A stretch of DNA of 64,000 nt from Roseateles puraquae (GCF_002205845.1 NZ_NISI01000001.1:1-64000), one strand, 5' to 3'; shown: positions 18,382 through 28,060, counted from the first letter of the stretch. Program-made: numbers and translations. Notes: generated by a model from the sequence alone, not told the origin.

Positions 18382-18648
18382 GTGAATGAGACGCAAAAAC
18401 TTGACATGCGGCTGGTCCGCATGTCCGTCGTTTTTTTGGTCACGTACGGCCTTTTAAACTTGGGCTACTTTCTGCTCCCGGATGGGGACCTCAAGAAAAT
18501 TCACGAGTGGGCGATATTGAAGCCAGCGGCAGCCACTTTAAATGGACTTTTCGGCGCGTCAGTTAGCATCATCGATAACGGCTTGGTTTCTGACGGAATC
18601 TATCTTGCAGTAGTCCGAGGCTGCGACGGCGCTGGTGTCATGTTTGGG
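18382..18648 (+). pseudogene. xrtH: Exosortase H-like gene, 3'-truncated
   Basis: The GTG at 18382 opens a frame with an N-terminal membrane segment (VVFLVTYGLLNLGYFLL), then a region ending GCDGAGVMF. This corresponds to the exosortase catalytic-Cys segment (C-x-G). After that the frame meets foreign sequence and stops at 18663. Exosortases are integral-membrane transpeptidases of about 170-300 aa with several more helices carrying the remaining catalytic residues, all missing here. Loss coincides with a transposon-type terminal repeat starting at 18646. The preceding IPTL-CTERM gene, 2 bp upstream, is its likely substrate. Confidence 0.75.
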
Positions 18649-18683
18649 GGCATGCCGGGATAAGGCCAATTTTCTGTCATAAC
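18646..18683 (+). repeat. Tn3-type 38-bp terminal repeat interrupting xrtH
   Basis: The segment starts GGGGGCATGCCGGGATAAGG and ends TGTCATAAC. It has the G-run start and 38-bp length of Tn3-family ends and resembles the Tn4651-type ends as I remember them. It begins exactly where exosortase coding sequence stops. No partner end was found in the window. A short plus-strand frame (starts MSICSKCDLDEL) follows it and is cut by IS1071. Confidence 0.5.
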
Positions 18684-18768
18684 ACTATTAGTTATGAGCA
18701 TTTGCTCCAAGTGCGACTTGGACGAATTAGGCAATGTTGGTGTGCTGGGTTGGGACGATCTCTGTTCC

Positions 18769-21700
18769 GGGGTCTCCTCGTTTTCAGTGCAATAAGTGAC
18801 GGTACGAAAAGCTAGCACTGGCGCGGAGGTGGTGTTGGTAGATCGTTGATTTCATTGACTTTCCTGTTCACTTTCAAATCTGCGATTCGTGGCGTCAAAC
18901 CGTGGTCGGTTTCATCCATTGGTGCCAGTTATCGATGCATTTGGCCGCGAAGGCAGGATTTGGTCAGCATAGCGGTCAACCGGGAAGCGAAACACACCCC
19001 GCAAGTTGATGCTCTCCAGCCTGGTGGGCGCAATCTTCCCGATCAGTTCCGGTGGAATGACCTGGCGGCGGTTCGACCAGCGATCCAGGACCGCCTGCAT
19101 CTGTGAGGTATTCCACGCCATCACGATGTTGGCCATCAGGCTCAACGCATCGGCCACAGCCTGCATTTCATCGACACGTTTGGCCTGCGCCGGGCTGATC
19201 CGGCCGGTATAAATGGCGCGCTTGAGGGCGTTAACAGCCTCGCCCCGATTGAGCACCCGGCGCAACTCGTTCCTGAAAGCGTCCTTGACAAAGTAGTCAG
19301 CCAAAAACGCCGTACGCAGCAACCGCCCCAATTGCACGCCAGCCTCATAGATTGGATCGCCCTGGGCGGCAGAACCGAACCGCGCAAGAGCTGCCACCGC
19401 ACTGGCATGTCCGCTCATGACCGAGGCTGCCAGGTGCACCAGACTATCCCAATGCTTTTCGATCAAAGCGACGTCGACATTGGCTTCGCACACCGCAGCG
19501 ATTTCTGCGGGCACTTTGGTGCCGCGTGGCACAAAGAGGTGGCGCTGTTTGAGTTCCTTCAACCGCGGGCAAAGATCAAAACCAAGCAAACGGGCATGTG
19601 ACATGGCAAAGTCGGTGTAGCCATGGGTATCCACAGCAAGCTGGCTGGTCTCCAGCTTTTCTTGGCGGATGACACCTTCAATGGCCACGCCCGCCTGGCG
19701 CTCATTGAGCACAAAGGGCTGCGCATGGAAGATGCCCCACCGGTCTTTTACATGGGAGTAGATTCCAATGGAAGGTGTGTTGCGCCGAGGATCAAGCCGG
19801 GCTTGCCACACCCGTTTGGTGGTCTCCATGCTCATCATGTCAGAAGATGCCAAATCGGACCGCCCCCAGGTGGCGGCAATCGGGTGTCGCTGCATGAATT
19901 CCAGCACAGCCTGGCAGGCCTGGCTCAGACGCCGTTCGTCCCGCGCCCAGCGCATGGCCTGGCGAATGCTGGTGGCAGACAATTGCGGAATCATGCGCGC
20001 GCATTCGACCGCAGTCAGACTGGTGCCGTGGGCCATGATGCCGGCATAGACCATCAGCAGCTCGTCGGTAGAGCGCGGCTCACGTCCGAGCATGATCCAG
20101 CTAAAGCGCACCTGGGCGTCAACGGCCAGAATCACTTCCGGCAATTGAACCTCACCGATGCGGTGATCCAAAGCCGCGCGCAGCTTGGTCACTTCTGGGT
20201 CTTCGTCCTCTGCGGGCAATGGCGACAAATGGAGTTCATCATCCACGCGCAGTACGCCACTGCGGGCTGCAGCGGCCACCGCATCGACACCGGCAGTTAC
20301 TCTGGCCAGCAAAGGCTTCAAGAAAGTGGCAGCCTTGCTGGGTAACGATAGACGGGCATAGTGTTTCTTGGACTCTGCCTGCCAACGCTCGTCCGTGAAG
20401 AACAAGCGCGCACGACCCCGAAAGCTCAGGCTGTGCTCAATCCAGACCGAGCCATTGCGCACCGCGCGGCGCAGGGCAAACAGGGTGGCCACCTCCAACG
20501 CCTGAAACGCCCGTTCCCGGTCTGGGCTGGAGATCGAAACCTGCCAGATCATTCCCAGACTTGGTGCCACCACTTCAACTGGCAGCTTTCTGGATCCTTT
20601 GAGATATAAAGCTTGCAGCTTGGCAAGGTACTCGATGGCAGGATGCTCGCCGGTGGCCTGCCAGGGCAGCTTTGCAATGGCGACGAGCAACGACCGCACG
20701 GGGCGAATTCCATCAATCAATCCCTCGCGGACCAGGGAGGCCCTGCTCGGTGGTTTGCGTTTCTGGGTTTCGGTGATCAAGGCTTCAAGACGGGCACGCA
20801 ACTCAGCATCTGGCACCGCACCTTGCGCGCTCAAGGCAACAAGTTCGCCGAGCAGCGTTTTGTACATTGCGGCCCAATTGACGGTAGCGGGGACATCGGC
20901 GGCAGCCTGACGCCACAGATCGGCGATCCGGCGCTGCACCATAAGGATCAACTGGTCTGTGGTGGTGAACAGGCAATACCGAAGAAAGCATGCGACCTCC
21001 ACGGTGCGCGCTGGCTCTTTGATCTTGGCTCCGGCTGAGGGCGGCCTGGAGACAAGTCGGCGCGCGTAGCGGCGCAAGATGAGATCGGGGATGTCTGCCA
21101 GGTGCTTATGAACGTCCAGCGTGTAAAGCAGGTCGATGCGCTCCAGTACCTCGCTGATTTGGCGGGTTGAGTGTTTCGCCGGTGCAGCCCATAGCCAACT
21201 CTGCTGGGTTTGTCCATCTGGGCGCAGCTCTGAAACTGAGGCTCGCCAGCGATCAAGTGTTGCTGGATCAACGCTGGCGGCGATGGCGGTGCCTGTTTCA
21301 ACTTCAAGCTGGGCAAGTGCCGCCGCAATCAGTGTCCGAATTGCCCGCTCGTGCACGATCACCAGCTTGTTCTTGTACAGCCATTGACGCGCCCGCACGA
21401 GTAGCTGATCGCGGTCGGCGCAGCGCGCCACTTCGTCGCGCAGTTCACGTACCAGTGAGCGGCGCTGGTGCTCGCTCATCCACTGGAATCCAAGGACCGT
21501 GCAGGCTACTTGTTGGTGATCGAATAGCGTGCGCCCGCGTTCATACATGGCTCTCAGCGAGGCGACTTCTGGTGCTGCAATGCCAAGCTCGTTGCCAAGG
21601 TGGCGCCACAAGGCTACTGGAATTACCCGAAAGGCACCGAGCAAACGCCCACTCATGCGCAGGAAACCAATATGGAGCGCCAGACCAAGCTTGTGGGAAT

Positions 21701-21972
21701 CACCTCGGCGTGCATTGATTGCGTCGCGCTCGGCACCATCGAAGGTGAAAAATGCCTTCATCTCGAAGTCGCTGATATCGCGGGGGAGCCCACGCATCCC
21801 CAAAAACGTTGTGTGCCAACCCTGCATCGTGAACCTCAAAAGTGGGAGGCCACCATACCCGTTTACAAAGCGAACAGGAAAGTCAATGAAATCAACGGTC
21901 TACCCAGACCACCCCCGCGCCAGTGCTAGCTTTGCGTACCGTCACTTATTGCACTGAAAACGAGGAGACCCC
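18769..21972 (-). mobile_element. IS1071 (3204 bp), complete, with about 110-bp inverted repeats
   Basis: The outer 38 bp of both ends (18769-18806 and 21935-21972) are perfect inverted copies beginning GGGGTCTCCTCG. Similarity continues to roughly 110 bp. The total length of 3204 bp, a single 971-codon tnpA and no resolvase are the hallmarks of IS1071, a class II element known for flanking catabolic and resistance genes in Comamonadaceae. The 5 bp flanks (GTTCC left, GACAG right) differ, so this copy has no target duplication and the surroundings were rearranged. Confidence 0.95.
18912..21827 (-). CDS. tnpA: IS1071 transposase (Tn3 family)
   Basis: This 971-aa Tn3-family transposase starts MQGWHTTFLGMRGLPRD; ATG 21827 is preferred to the in-frame TTG 4 codons upstream. 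It has an N-terminal DUF4158-like DNA-binding region and a C-terminal catalytic domain. Triad residues are placed in GRSDLASSDMM, VDTHGYTDFAMSH and LNRGEAVNALKRA. The frame is full length and uninterrupted. IS1071 has no resolvase and therefore tends to leave cointegrates and composite structures. The gene fills the element between its long terminal repeats. Confidence 0.96.
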   Translation of the reverse strand: MQGWHTTFLGMRGLPRDISDFEMKAFFTFDGAERDAINARRGDSHKLGLALHIGFLRMSGRLLGAFRVIPVALWRHLGNELGIAAPEVASLRAMYERGRTLFDHQQVACTVLGFQWMSEHQRRSLVRELRDEVARCADRDQLLVRARQWLYKNKLVIVHERAIRTLIAAALAQLEVETGTAIAASVDPATLDRWRASVSELRPDGQTQQSWLWAAPAKHSTRQISEVLERIDLLYTLDVHKHLADIPDLILRRYARRLVSRPPSAGAKIKEPARTVEVACFLRYCLFTTTDQLILMVQRRIADLWRQAAADVPATVNWAAMYKTLLGELVALSAQGAVPDAELRARLEALITETQKRKPPSRASLVREGLIDGIRPVRSLLVAIAKLPWQATGEHPAIEYLAKLQALYLKGSRKLPVEVVAPSLGMIWQVSISSPDRERAFQALEVATLFALRRAVRNGSVWIEHSLSFRGRARLFFTDERWQAESKKHYARLSLPSKAATFLKPLLARVTAGVDAVAAAARSGVLRVDDELHLSPLPAEDEDPEVTKLRAALDHRIGEVQLPEVILAVDAQVRFSWIMLGREPRSTDELLMVYAGIMAHGTSLTAVECARMIPQLSATSIRQAMRWARDERRLSQACQAVLEFMQRHPIAATWGRSDLASSDMMSMETTKRVWQARLDPRRNTPSIGIYSHVKDRWGIFHAQPFVLNERQAGVAIEGVIRQEKLETSQLAVDTHGYTDFAMSHARLLGFDLCPRLKELKQRHLFVPRGTKVPAEIAAVCEANVDVALIEKHWDSLVHLAASVMSGHASAVAALARFGSAAQGDPIYEAGVQLGRLLRTAFLADYFVKDAFRNELRRVLNRGEAVNALKRAIYTGRISPAQAKRVDEMQAVADALSLMANIVMAWNTSQMQAVLDRWSNRRQVIPPELIGKIAPTRLESINLRGVFRFPVDRYADQILPSRPNASITGTNG

Positions 21973-21974
21973 GA

Positions 21975-22613
21975 CAGCGCGCAGACGCCGAGCTGTCGGC
22001 TCTCAGACTCGACCACGGGCAGATGAAGGCACAGCTGCAGGCGCAGGTTGAGGGCCTCCAGGCGCAACTGCGTGCGGCGCAGGAGCAGGTGGCGTCGCTG
22101 GAGGAGAAGCACACCCACGCCCGCGAAGCTTTGGAGCACTTCAGGGCCGCCTCAAAGGAGCAACGCGACCGTGAAGCCCGCCAGCATGAGCAGCAGCTGC
22201 AGTACCTGCAGCGCGAGGTCGCCACCGCCACCGAAGCGCTGGCCAACAAGCAGGCTGAGCTCCGCGCCGCGCTGCAGGAGAAGGTCGACGCGCTGGCGCT
22301 GTTGACGGCCGCACGTGCCGAGCGCCGCCAGGTCGACGAACAACTGCGCGAGCTGAAGACGGCCGGGGAGAGCCTGGCCGTCCAAAACCAGCTCGTCGAG
22401 GACCTACGCGCCCAGGGCCAACAAGCTGCGCAGCAGTACGAAACCCTTCAGCTGCGTGCTGGAGAGCTGGAGAGGCGCAACGGCGAGCTGGAGCGGCTCC
22501 TGGCGGCGGCCGAAGCCGCAGCGCAGACACAGGCGGAGATGGTCAAAGGCTTGCTGGATCGCGTTGGCCAGGCACCGGGCAAAGCCAAGGGGAAGGCGAC
22601 CCCGGGCGGCTGA
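21975..22613 (+). pseudogene. 5'-truncated coiled-coil DNA-binding protein (KfrA/TnpT-like)
   Basis: The frame is open through the right end of IS1071, so the 5' part was lost by that insertion. What remains is a long coiled coil rich in Gln, Glu, Ala and Arg (LQAQVEGLQAQLRAAQEQ; QAELRAALQEKVDALALL; GELERRNGELERLLAAAE), ending in a Gly/Lys tail. Such coils follow a KfrA-type N-terminal DNA-binding domain in plasmid KfrA and in the TnpT proteins of Tn4651-like transposons. The Tn3-type end at 18646 on the other side of IS1071 makes a TnpT origin attractive, but the diagnostic domain is gone. Confidence 0.6.
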
Positions 22614-22634
22614 AGACGCCCCATGGGTGGTGAC

Positions 22635-22668
22635 CTTAACCCCATGTTTTGCACGCAAACCGACGCGG
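22635..22668 (+). repeat. Repeat R1, CTTAACCCC-type
   Basis: First copy of a motif of about 34 bp (CTTAACCCC-N7-GCAC-N3-AACCGACGCGGG). Related copies lie at 22721 and 26085 in the same orientation. It follows the coiled-coil gene and is probably part of a mobile-element end. Confidence 0.5.
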
Positions 22669-22720
22669 GTGTTTTTGGGCGATTTCCGTAAGTTGTTGAT
22701 TTTTATAGGAGCCGCTCTGG

Positions 22721-22755
22721 CTTAACCCCAGTTTTTGCACCGAGACCGACGCGGG
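22721..22755 (+). repeat. Repeat R2, CTTAACCCC-type
   Basis: Second copy of the motif, 86 bp after R1 and sharing CTTAACCCCA, TTTTGCAC and ACCGACGCGGG. Two spaced direct copies next to each other resemble transposase-binding arrays at element ends. Confidence 0.5.
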
Positions 22756-22893
22756 CTTTTTTCAGGGGGCAGTGGTGAACAGGTCGTCATTCCGGTGGGC
22801 TCACGCGCCCCGCGCCGCAAGCGGCGCTATCGTCGTCGAGGCGTTATGCCGAAAAACCTCATCCCGGGTTGCTCGACAGAGCATGGAAGCCAC

Positions 22894-23390
22894 ATGAAGA
22901 CCAACGCCGAAGCCGAGTTCTGGCGCCACGTCCACGACGTCGATGGCGAACAGCCGGACGACTTCTTCTACAGGGTCGACTCGTTGATGGGCGTACGCAC
23001 CATTCGGCGAGATGCGCTGCTGCGGCCCAGGCGCTGGGACACCGTGGATCGGCATCCGCACGTGGCGCTGCTGGCCGCGGACGAGCGGCGCGGTCCTCAC
23101 CAGGCCATCTTCCGACTGTCTTTCTGGCGAACCTTCAAGGATGGCCTGCACGACTGGCGCACTCGGGCACCACACCATCCGATGGTCCTGATGCGGGTCC
23201 CTCGCCGAACTGTTCATCGCTCCCTCGAGGGATGGACGTTCGCTGAGGACGACCACCTGGATGGTCGGGCCGAACTGATCTGGAAATTGGGCAGCGCCGA
23301 TGAGGACCGCGACAACTTCCATGTCGGCGGGGTATCGCTGGAGCACATCGATGTGTTCGACGCGAACACCGGACGATGGGGGCCGTGGCA
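22894..23390 (+). pseudogene. Unknown gene, 3'-truncated by IS21-type fragment
   Basis: ATG 22894 starts a frame of about 165 codons of natural-looking sequence (AEAEFWRHVHDVDGEQPDDFFYRVDSL..., ending ...EHIDVFDANTGRWG). It then runs out of phase into istA DNA at about 23385. I do not recognise the family. It is cytosolic by appearance, rich in His, Arg and Asp. The loss of the 3' end coincides with the truncated start of istA, so one deletion event removed both. Confidence 0.45.
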
Positions 23391-24409
23391 GCCAAGGCCA
23401 CGAGATGCTGTTCGACGCCCACACGCGCAGCTTCGCGGCCCTGGGCGGCGTGGCGCGCCGGGGCATCTACGACAACATGAAGACCGCCGTGGACCGCGTC
23501 GGTCGCGGCAAGCACCGCGACGTCAACAGCCGCTTCGCCGCGCTGTGCGCGCACTACCTGTTCGACCCGGACTTCTGCAACGTCGCCAGCGGCTGGGAGA
23601 AGGGTGTCGTCGAGAAGAACGTGCAGGACAGCCGGCGTCGCATCTGGCTGGCGGCGCGCGAGCAGCGCTTCGGCAGCCTGGAGGAACTCAACGCCTGGCT
23701 GGGCGAGCGCTGCAAGGCGCTGTGGGCCGAGTTGCGCCACCCCGAGCACAAGGCCTTCAGCGTGGCGGAGATGCTGGAGCTGGAGCGCAGCCATCTGATG
23801 CCCAAGCCCGTGGACTTCGACGGCTATGTGCAGGACGTGGCGCGTGTGAGCAGCACCTGCCTGGTCACCGTGGCCCGCAACCGCTACTCGGTGCCGTGCG
23901 AACTGGCCCGGCAGACGGTCAGCACGCGGCTGTACCCGCAGCGCGTGGTGATCGTGGCCGATGAGCGCGTGGTGGCTGAGCATGAGCGGCTCAGCGGCAA
24001 GGGCCGCACGGCCTACGACTGGCAGCACTATGTGCCGCTGGTCCAACGCAAGCCCGGCGCGCTGCGCAACGGCGCCCCCTTCGTGGACCTGCCCGAGCCG
24101 CTGGCCAGGCTGCGCCAGGCCTTGCTTCGCCACGCGGGCGGCGACCGGCTGATGGCGCAAGTGCTGGCGCTGAGCAGCACGGCCGGGCTGGACGAGGTGC
24201 TGGTCGCGGCCGAGCTGGCCTTGGAGCATGCTGGCCCCAGCGGTCGGATCAGCCCGGAACATGTGGCCAACGTGCTGGCCCGGCTCACGGCACCGGAGCG
24301 ACCGCCCAACGTCGCCACACCGCTGAGCACGACCACACCGGTGCAGGCCGACCCCGGCCGCTACGACCGCCTGCGCCGGCTGGCTGAGCAGGAGGCCGAC
24401 CATGGCTGA
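23385..24409 (+). pseudogene. istA: IS21-family IstA, 5'-truncated
   Basis: The surviving part of about 340 aa starts at SQGHEMLFDAHTRSFAALGG and includes IYDNMKTAVD (second Asp of the DDE) and EKGVVEKNVQDSRRR (the Glu). The N-terminal HTH region and the first Asp are absent, so the transposase cannot be functional. The frame appears open upstream to 23300 only because it reads through the neighbouring truncated gene. The stop overlaps the istB start in the usual IS21 arrangement. Confidence 0.88.
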
Positions 24410-25193
24410 TGTCATTGCGGAATTGAAGGCCCTGCGCCTGCACGGCATGGCGGCCACCTGGGCCGAACTCGGCGAGCAGCGCAATGCCGAAGTCGAGCGC
24501 TCGCGCTGGCTGCTGGAGCACATGCTGCAGGCCGAGGTCAGCGACCGCGCTACGCGCTCGGTGCAGCACCAGATGAGCAGTGCCAAGTTCCCGGTGCACC
24601 GCGACCTGGCCAGCTTCGACTTCGAGGTCTCGCCCGTGGACCGCAAGCTGGTCACGCAACTGGCCACCTGCGAGTTCACGGCCGCGGCGCACAACGTGGT
24701 GCTGGTGGGCGGACCGGGCACGGGCAAGACCCACCTGGCCACGGCCCTCGGCGTGGCGGGCATCGGCACGCACGGCAAGCGGGTCCGCTTCTACAGCACC
24801 GTGGACCTGGTCAATGCGCTGGAGCGGGAGAAGGCCGAGGGCAAGGCCGGGCGCATCGCGGCCAGCCTGCTGCGCCTGGACCTGGTGATCCTCGACGAGC
24901 TGGGCTACCTGCCGTTCAGCCAGAGCGGCGGCGCCTTGCTGTTCCATCTGATGTCCAAGCTCTACGAGCACACCAGCGTCGTCATCACGACCAACCTGGA
25001 CTTCGCCGAATGGAGCACCGTCTTCGGCGACGCCAAGATGACCACGGCGCTGCTGGACCGGCTCACGCACCACTGCCACATCGTGGAGACCGGCAACGAG
25101 AGCTACCGCGTCACGCAGGCCACGGCGGCCACGCGCAAGCGCATCAAGGCCAGGGAGCAGGAGCGACGCAACAAGGGCGACGAGGCGGGCTGA
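24402..25193 (+). CDS. istB: IS21-family IstB ATPase
   Basis: This 263-aa DnaC/IstB-type AAA+ helper has a Walker [10 protein letters not shown] at about residues 106-114 and a Walker [14 protein letters not shown] at about 163-175. It supplies target-immunity and targeting functions for the IstA transposase. The gene is full length and intact, overlapping the 3' end of the broken istA. Beyond the stop, two GGGTCAAA-type repeats near 25254-25290 look like the right end of the element. Without a whole IstA in cis it is an orphan helper. Confidence 0.95.
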   Translation: MADVIAELKALRLHGMAATWAELGEQRNAEVERSRWLLEHMLQAEVSDRATRSVQHQMSSAKFPVHRDLASFDFEVSPVDRKLVTQLATCEFTAAAHNVVLVGGPGTGKTHLATALGVAGIGTHGKRVRFYSTVDLVNALEREKAEGKAGRIAASLLRLDLVILDELGYLPFSQSGGALLFHLMSKLYEHTSVVITTNLDFAEWSTVFGDAKMTTALLDRLTHHCHIVETGNESYRVTQATAATRKRIKAREQERRNKGDEAG

Positions 25194-25253
25194 ACAAGCT
25201 CGCCGCTACAGTTGTCCACAGCCGGCATCAGCCGATGCCGGCCCCAAGCCCTG

Positions 25254-25296
25254 GGTCAAAGTTCAATCGGCAGGGTGGGTCAAATTTAGATCGGCG
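25254..25296 (+). repeat. IS21-type right-end repeats
   Basis: TGGGTCAAAGTTCAATCGGC is followed about 20 bp later by TGGGTCAAATTTAGATCGGC. Tandem near-identical copies of this kind are characteristic of IS21-family ends. They mark where the insertion meets the truncated RES-domain gene. Confidence 0.6.
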
Positions 25297-25311
25297 CCAA
25301 CAGACTCAGAA

Positions 25312-26028
25312 CTCAGGTGGTTCGTCGAGAGCGCGCCGAAGGAACTGGGCGCGCCGCCTGCAGCGAAGGCTTCGGCGGGCAGGATGAACGCGGCCGGCAT
25401 TGCAGTCTTTTACGGTGCGATGGACCAGGAGACCTGCGTGGCGGAGATGCGGCCGGCCTTAGGCGGCAGGGTCCTGGTGGGAGCATTTAGGACGACACGA
25501 CCACTGAAGATCTTGGACTTCCGTCGACTGGAAGCAGCCACGTTGGGGGAGCTCAGCTACTTCGATCCCAAATATGCGGAGCAACGAGAGCGGGCAGTCT
25601 TTCTTCGTCGTCTCCGCGGGCTGATAAGCCGACCGGTGGTGCCGGGGCACGAGGACGAATATTTGGTCACACAGACGTTGGCCGAATATCTGGCCCACGT
25701 CCACTCGCCGCCTTTTGACGGCATCTTCTTCGGCTCCGTCCAGAAGGAGGGAGGGGCGAACATCGTCTTGTTCGGGCGAAGTGACGACGAGCTGGTGATC
25801 GACGTGCTGGATGCACCAGAGCCCGTCTCAACACTCTGGCCCGCAGAGCCTCAGCACGAGGTGAATGGGGATCAACGGTTTCCCGTCGAGTACGTTGATG
25901 GCAGCGCCAAATTGTTTGCTACCCGCTCGATCGAGTACCAGCATCAGCAGCTCACGTTCTCAATCGGTGAGGACTACCTCTTTGTGCACGACGGACCCGA
26001 CGACTACGAAGACGGCGATTGGGGCTGA
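25312..26028 (+). pseudogene. RES-domain protein (NAD+-targeting toxin family), 5'-truncated
   Basis: The frame reads APKELGAPPAAKASAGRMN before IAVFYGAMDQETCVAEMRP, then FDGIFFGSVQKEGGANIVLF. This is the RES-domain pattern: Arg/Asn-rich entry, FYxA with Glu in the EMRP motif, and a late DGI-x5-S-x3-G-x-N block. RES proteins degrade NAD+ and usually pair with an Xre-type antitoxin. Coding sequence continues upstream without a start into the IS21-type right end, so the N-terminus is lost; ATG 25384 is internal to the domain. A C-terminal extension of about 70 residues is very acidic. No Xre partner is adjacent. Confidence 0.7.
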
Positions 26029-26084
26029 CGTGGTCGGCGTCACCCCTCAAGAAGAGCCGCTGCTTTGAGGGCATACCCTAGGCT

Positions 26085-26118
26085 CTTAACCCCAGTTGGT
26101 GCACGAAAACCGAGATCA
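26085..26118 (+). repeat. Repeat R3, CTTAACCCC-type, at the truncated copA start
   Basis: Third copy of the motif (CTTAACCCCAGTTGGTGCAC then GAAAACCGA). It spans the point where the Cu-ATPase coding sequence begins without its metal-binding domains, so it is a likely recombination boundary. Confidence 0.5.
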
Positions 26119-28060
26119 CCCCAAACCGGCTTTGCCCGAATGGTGGCCCATCGCGGTGGCCATGGCGCTCTCCGCCCCGCTCGTGCTTCCGATGTTCGCC
26201 ACGCTGTTCGGTGCCCACTGGATGCTCCCGGGCTGGCTGCAACTCGCGTTGGCCACGCCGGTCCAGTTCTGGCTTGGCGCGCGCTTCTACCGGGCTGGAT
26301 GGAAAGCGTTGCGCGCCGGCGCCGGGAATATGGACTTGCTCGTCGCCCTGGGCACGAGTGCCGGCTACGGTTTGAGCGTCTATCAGCTGTTGGCCCATGG
26401 CGACCAGGCCATGCATTTGTACTTCGAGGCCTCAGCGGTCGTCATCACGCTGGTCCTGCTCGGCAAGTGGCTGGAGACGCGTGCCAAGCGGCAGACCACG
26501 GAGGCGATTCGCGCGCTCAACGCCCTCCGCCCCGAACGAGCCCGGGTTCGCCGCAACGGTGCCGATCTGGATGTGGCGATCGCCGAGGTTCGTGTTGACG
26601 ACCAGGTTGTCGTGCGCCCAGGCGAGCGGATTCCTGTCGACGGCGAGGTGGTTGAGGGTGCCAGCGAGATCGACGAATCGCTGATCACCGGTGAAAGCCT
26701 GCCCGTGGCCAAGCATGTCGGTGACCGCGTGACCGGCGGCTCCGTCAACGCTGAGGGTCTGCTGCTCATCCGGACCACGGCGGTCGGTGCCGAATCCACC
26801 CTCGCACGCATCGTTCGGCTTGTCGAGTCGGCGCAGGCGAAAAAGGCGCCTATCCAGCGACTTGTCGACCAGGTGAGCGCCGTGTTCGTCCCGGTGGTCA
26901 TCGGCATCGCTGCCCTGACACTGCTGGGCTGGGGGCTGGGCACGGGCAACTGGGAGGCTGCGATCCTCAATGCCGTTGCAGTGCTGGTCATTGCCTGCCC
27001 GTGCGCCCTTGGCCTGGCCACGCCCACCGCCATCATGGCCGGCACCGGCGTTGCCGCACGTCACGGGATTCTGATCAAGGACGCCGAAGCACTCGAGGTC
27101 GCGCACAGCGTCAAGGTCGTCGCCTTCGACAAGACCGGGACGCTGACCGAGGGCAAGCCGGAACTCGTGGCGTTTGAGGCGGTCGATGGCAACACCAGCA
27201 GCATGCTCGGAGCGGCTGCAGCCATCCAGAACAACAGCGAGCATCCGCTGGCGCGTGCTGTCATCGAGGCTGCCAAGCGGGAGCGGGTCGGTGTGCCGCC
27301 GGCCAGCGAGGTCCGAGCAATTGCCGGACGTGGGATGGCGGCCGTCGTGCGCGGCCGAAACCTCAGGCTGGGCAGCACGCGGTTCATGCAGGAACTCAAC
27401 GTCGACCTGTCGGCGATGGCCAAGATCGCCGCCGCGCTGGAAGCTCAGGGACGCACGGTGTCCTGGCTCGCCGAAGCTGGTGAGCGCCCTCACCTGCTTG
27501 GACTGCTGGCGTTCGGTGACGCGGCCAAGGCGTCTGCGGTGGACGCCATTCGGCGCCTGCATGAGATGGACGTCAGCACGGTGATGCTCACCGGCGACAA
27601 CCGCGGCAGCGCCACCGCCATCAGCCGCCAGCTCGGGATCGACGAATTCCGGGCCGAGCTCCTCCCCCAGGACAAGGCCGATATCGTTGCCGAGCTCAAG
27701 AGCGGAAACAGGCGCGTGGCGATGGTCGGCGACGGCATCAACGACGCCCCTGCCCTGGCGGCTGCCGACGTGGGCATCGCGATGTCGACAGGTACTGACG
27801 TGGCCATGCACGCCGCTGGGATCACTCTGATGCGGGGCAACCCGGCGCTGGTCGCTGACGCCATCGACATCTCGCGGCGCACCTACGCCAAGATCCGCCA
27901 GAACTTGTTCTGGGCTTTTGCCTACAACGTCGTCGGCATACCGCTGGCCACCTTCGGGCTGCTCAGCCCGGTGGTCGCAGGAGCGGCCATGGCCTTCAGC
28001 AGCGTGAGCGTCGTCACCAACGCGCTGATGCTGCGCCGCTGGAAAGGAAGTATTCAATGA
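26096..28060 (+). pseudogene. copA: Cu(I) P1B-1-type ATPase lacking N-terminal metal-binding domains
   Basis: The frame gives 654 aa with all core P-type motifs: TGES actuator loop, the transmembrane [10 protein letters not shown] at about residue 301, the phosphorylated Asp in DKTGTLTEG at about 344, and GDGINDAP. The CPC motif and the overall sequence indicate Cu+/Ag+ export. CopA proteins begin with one or two HMA (CxxC) domains; here the sequence enters just before the first core helices, and repeat R3 overlaps the 5' end. A TTG at 26096 could still start a shortened pump. The stop overlaps cueR (ATGA). The native CueR-controlled promoter is missing. Confidence 0.85.

Noticed and set aside
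23135-24778. 547-codon minus-strand frame
   Set aside because: Antisense to istA/istB; high GC creates long open antisense frames.
26432-28057. 541-codon minus-strand frame
   Set aside because: Antisense to the copper ATPase, which has all P-type motifs.
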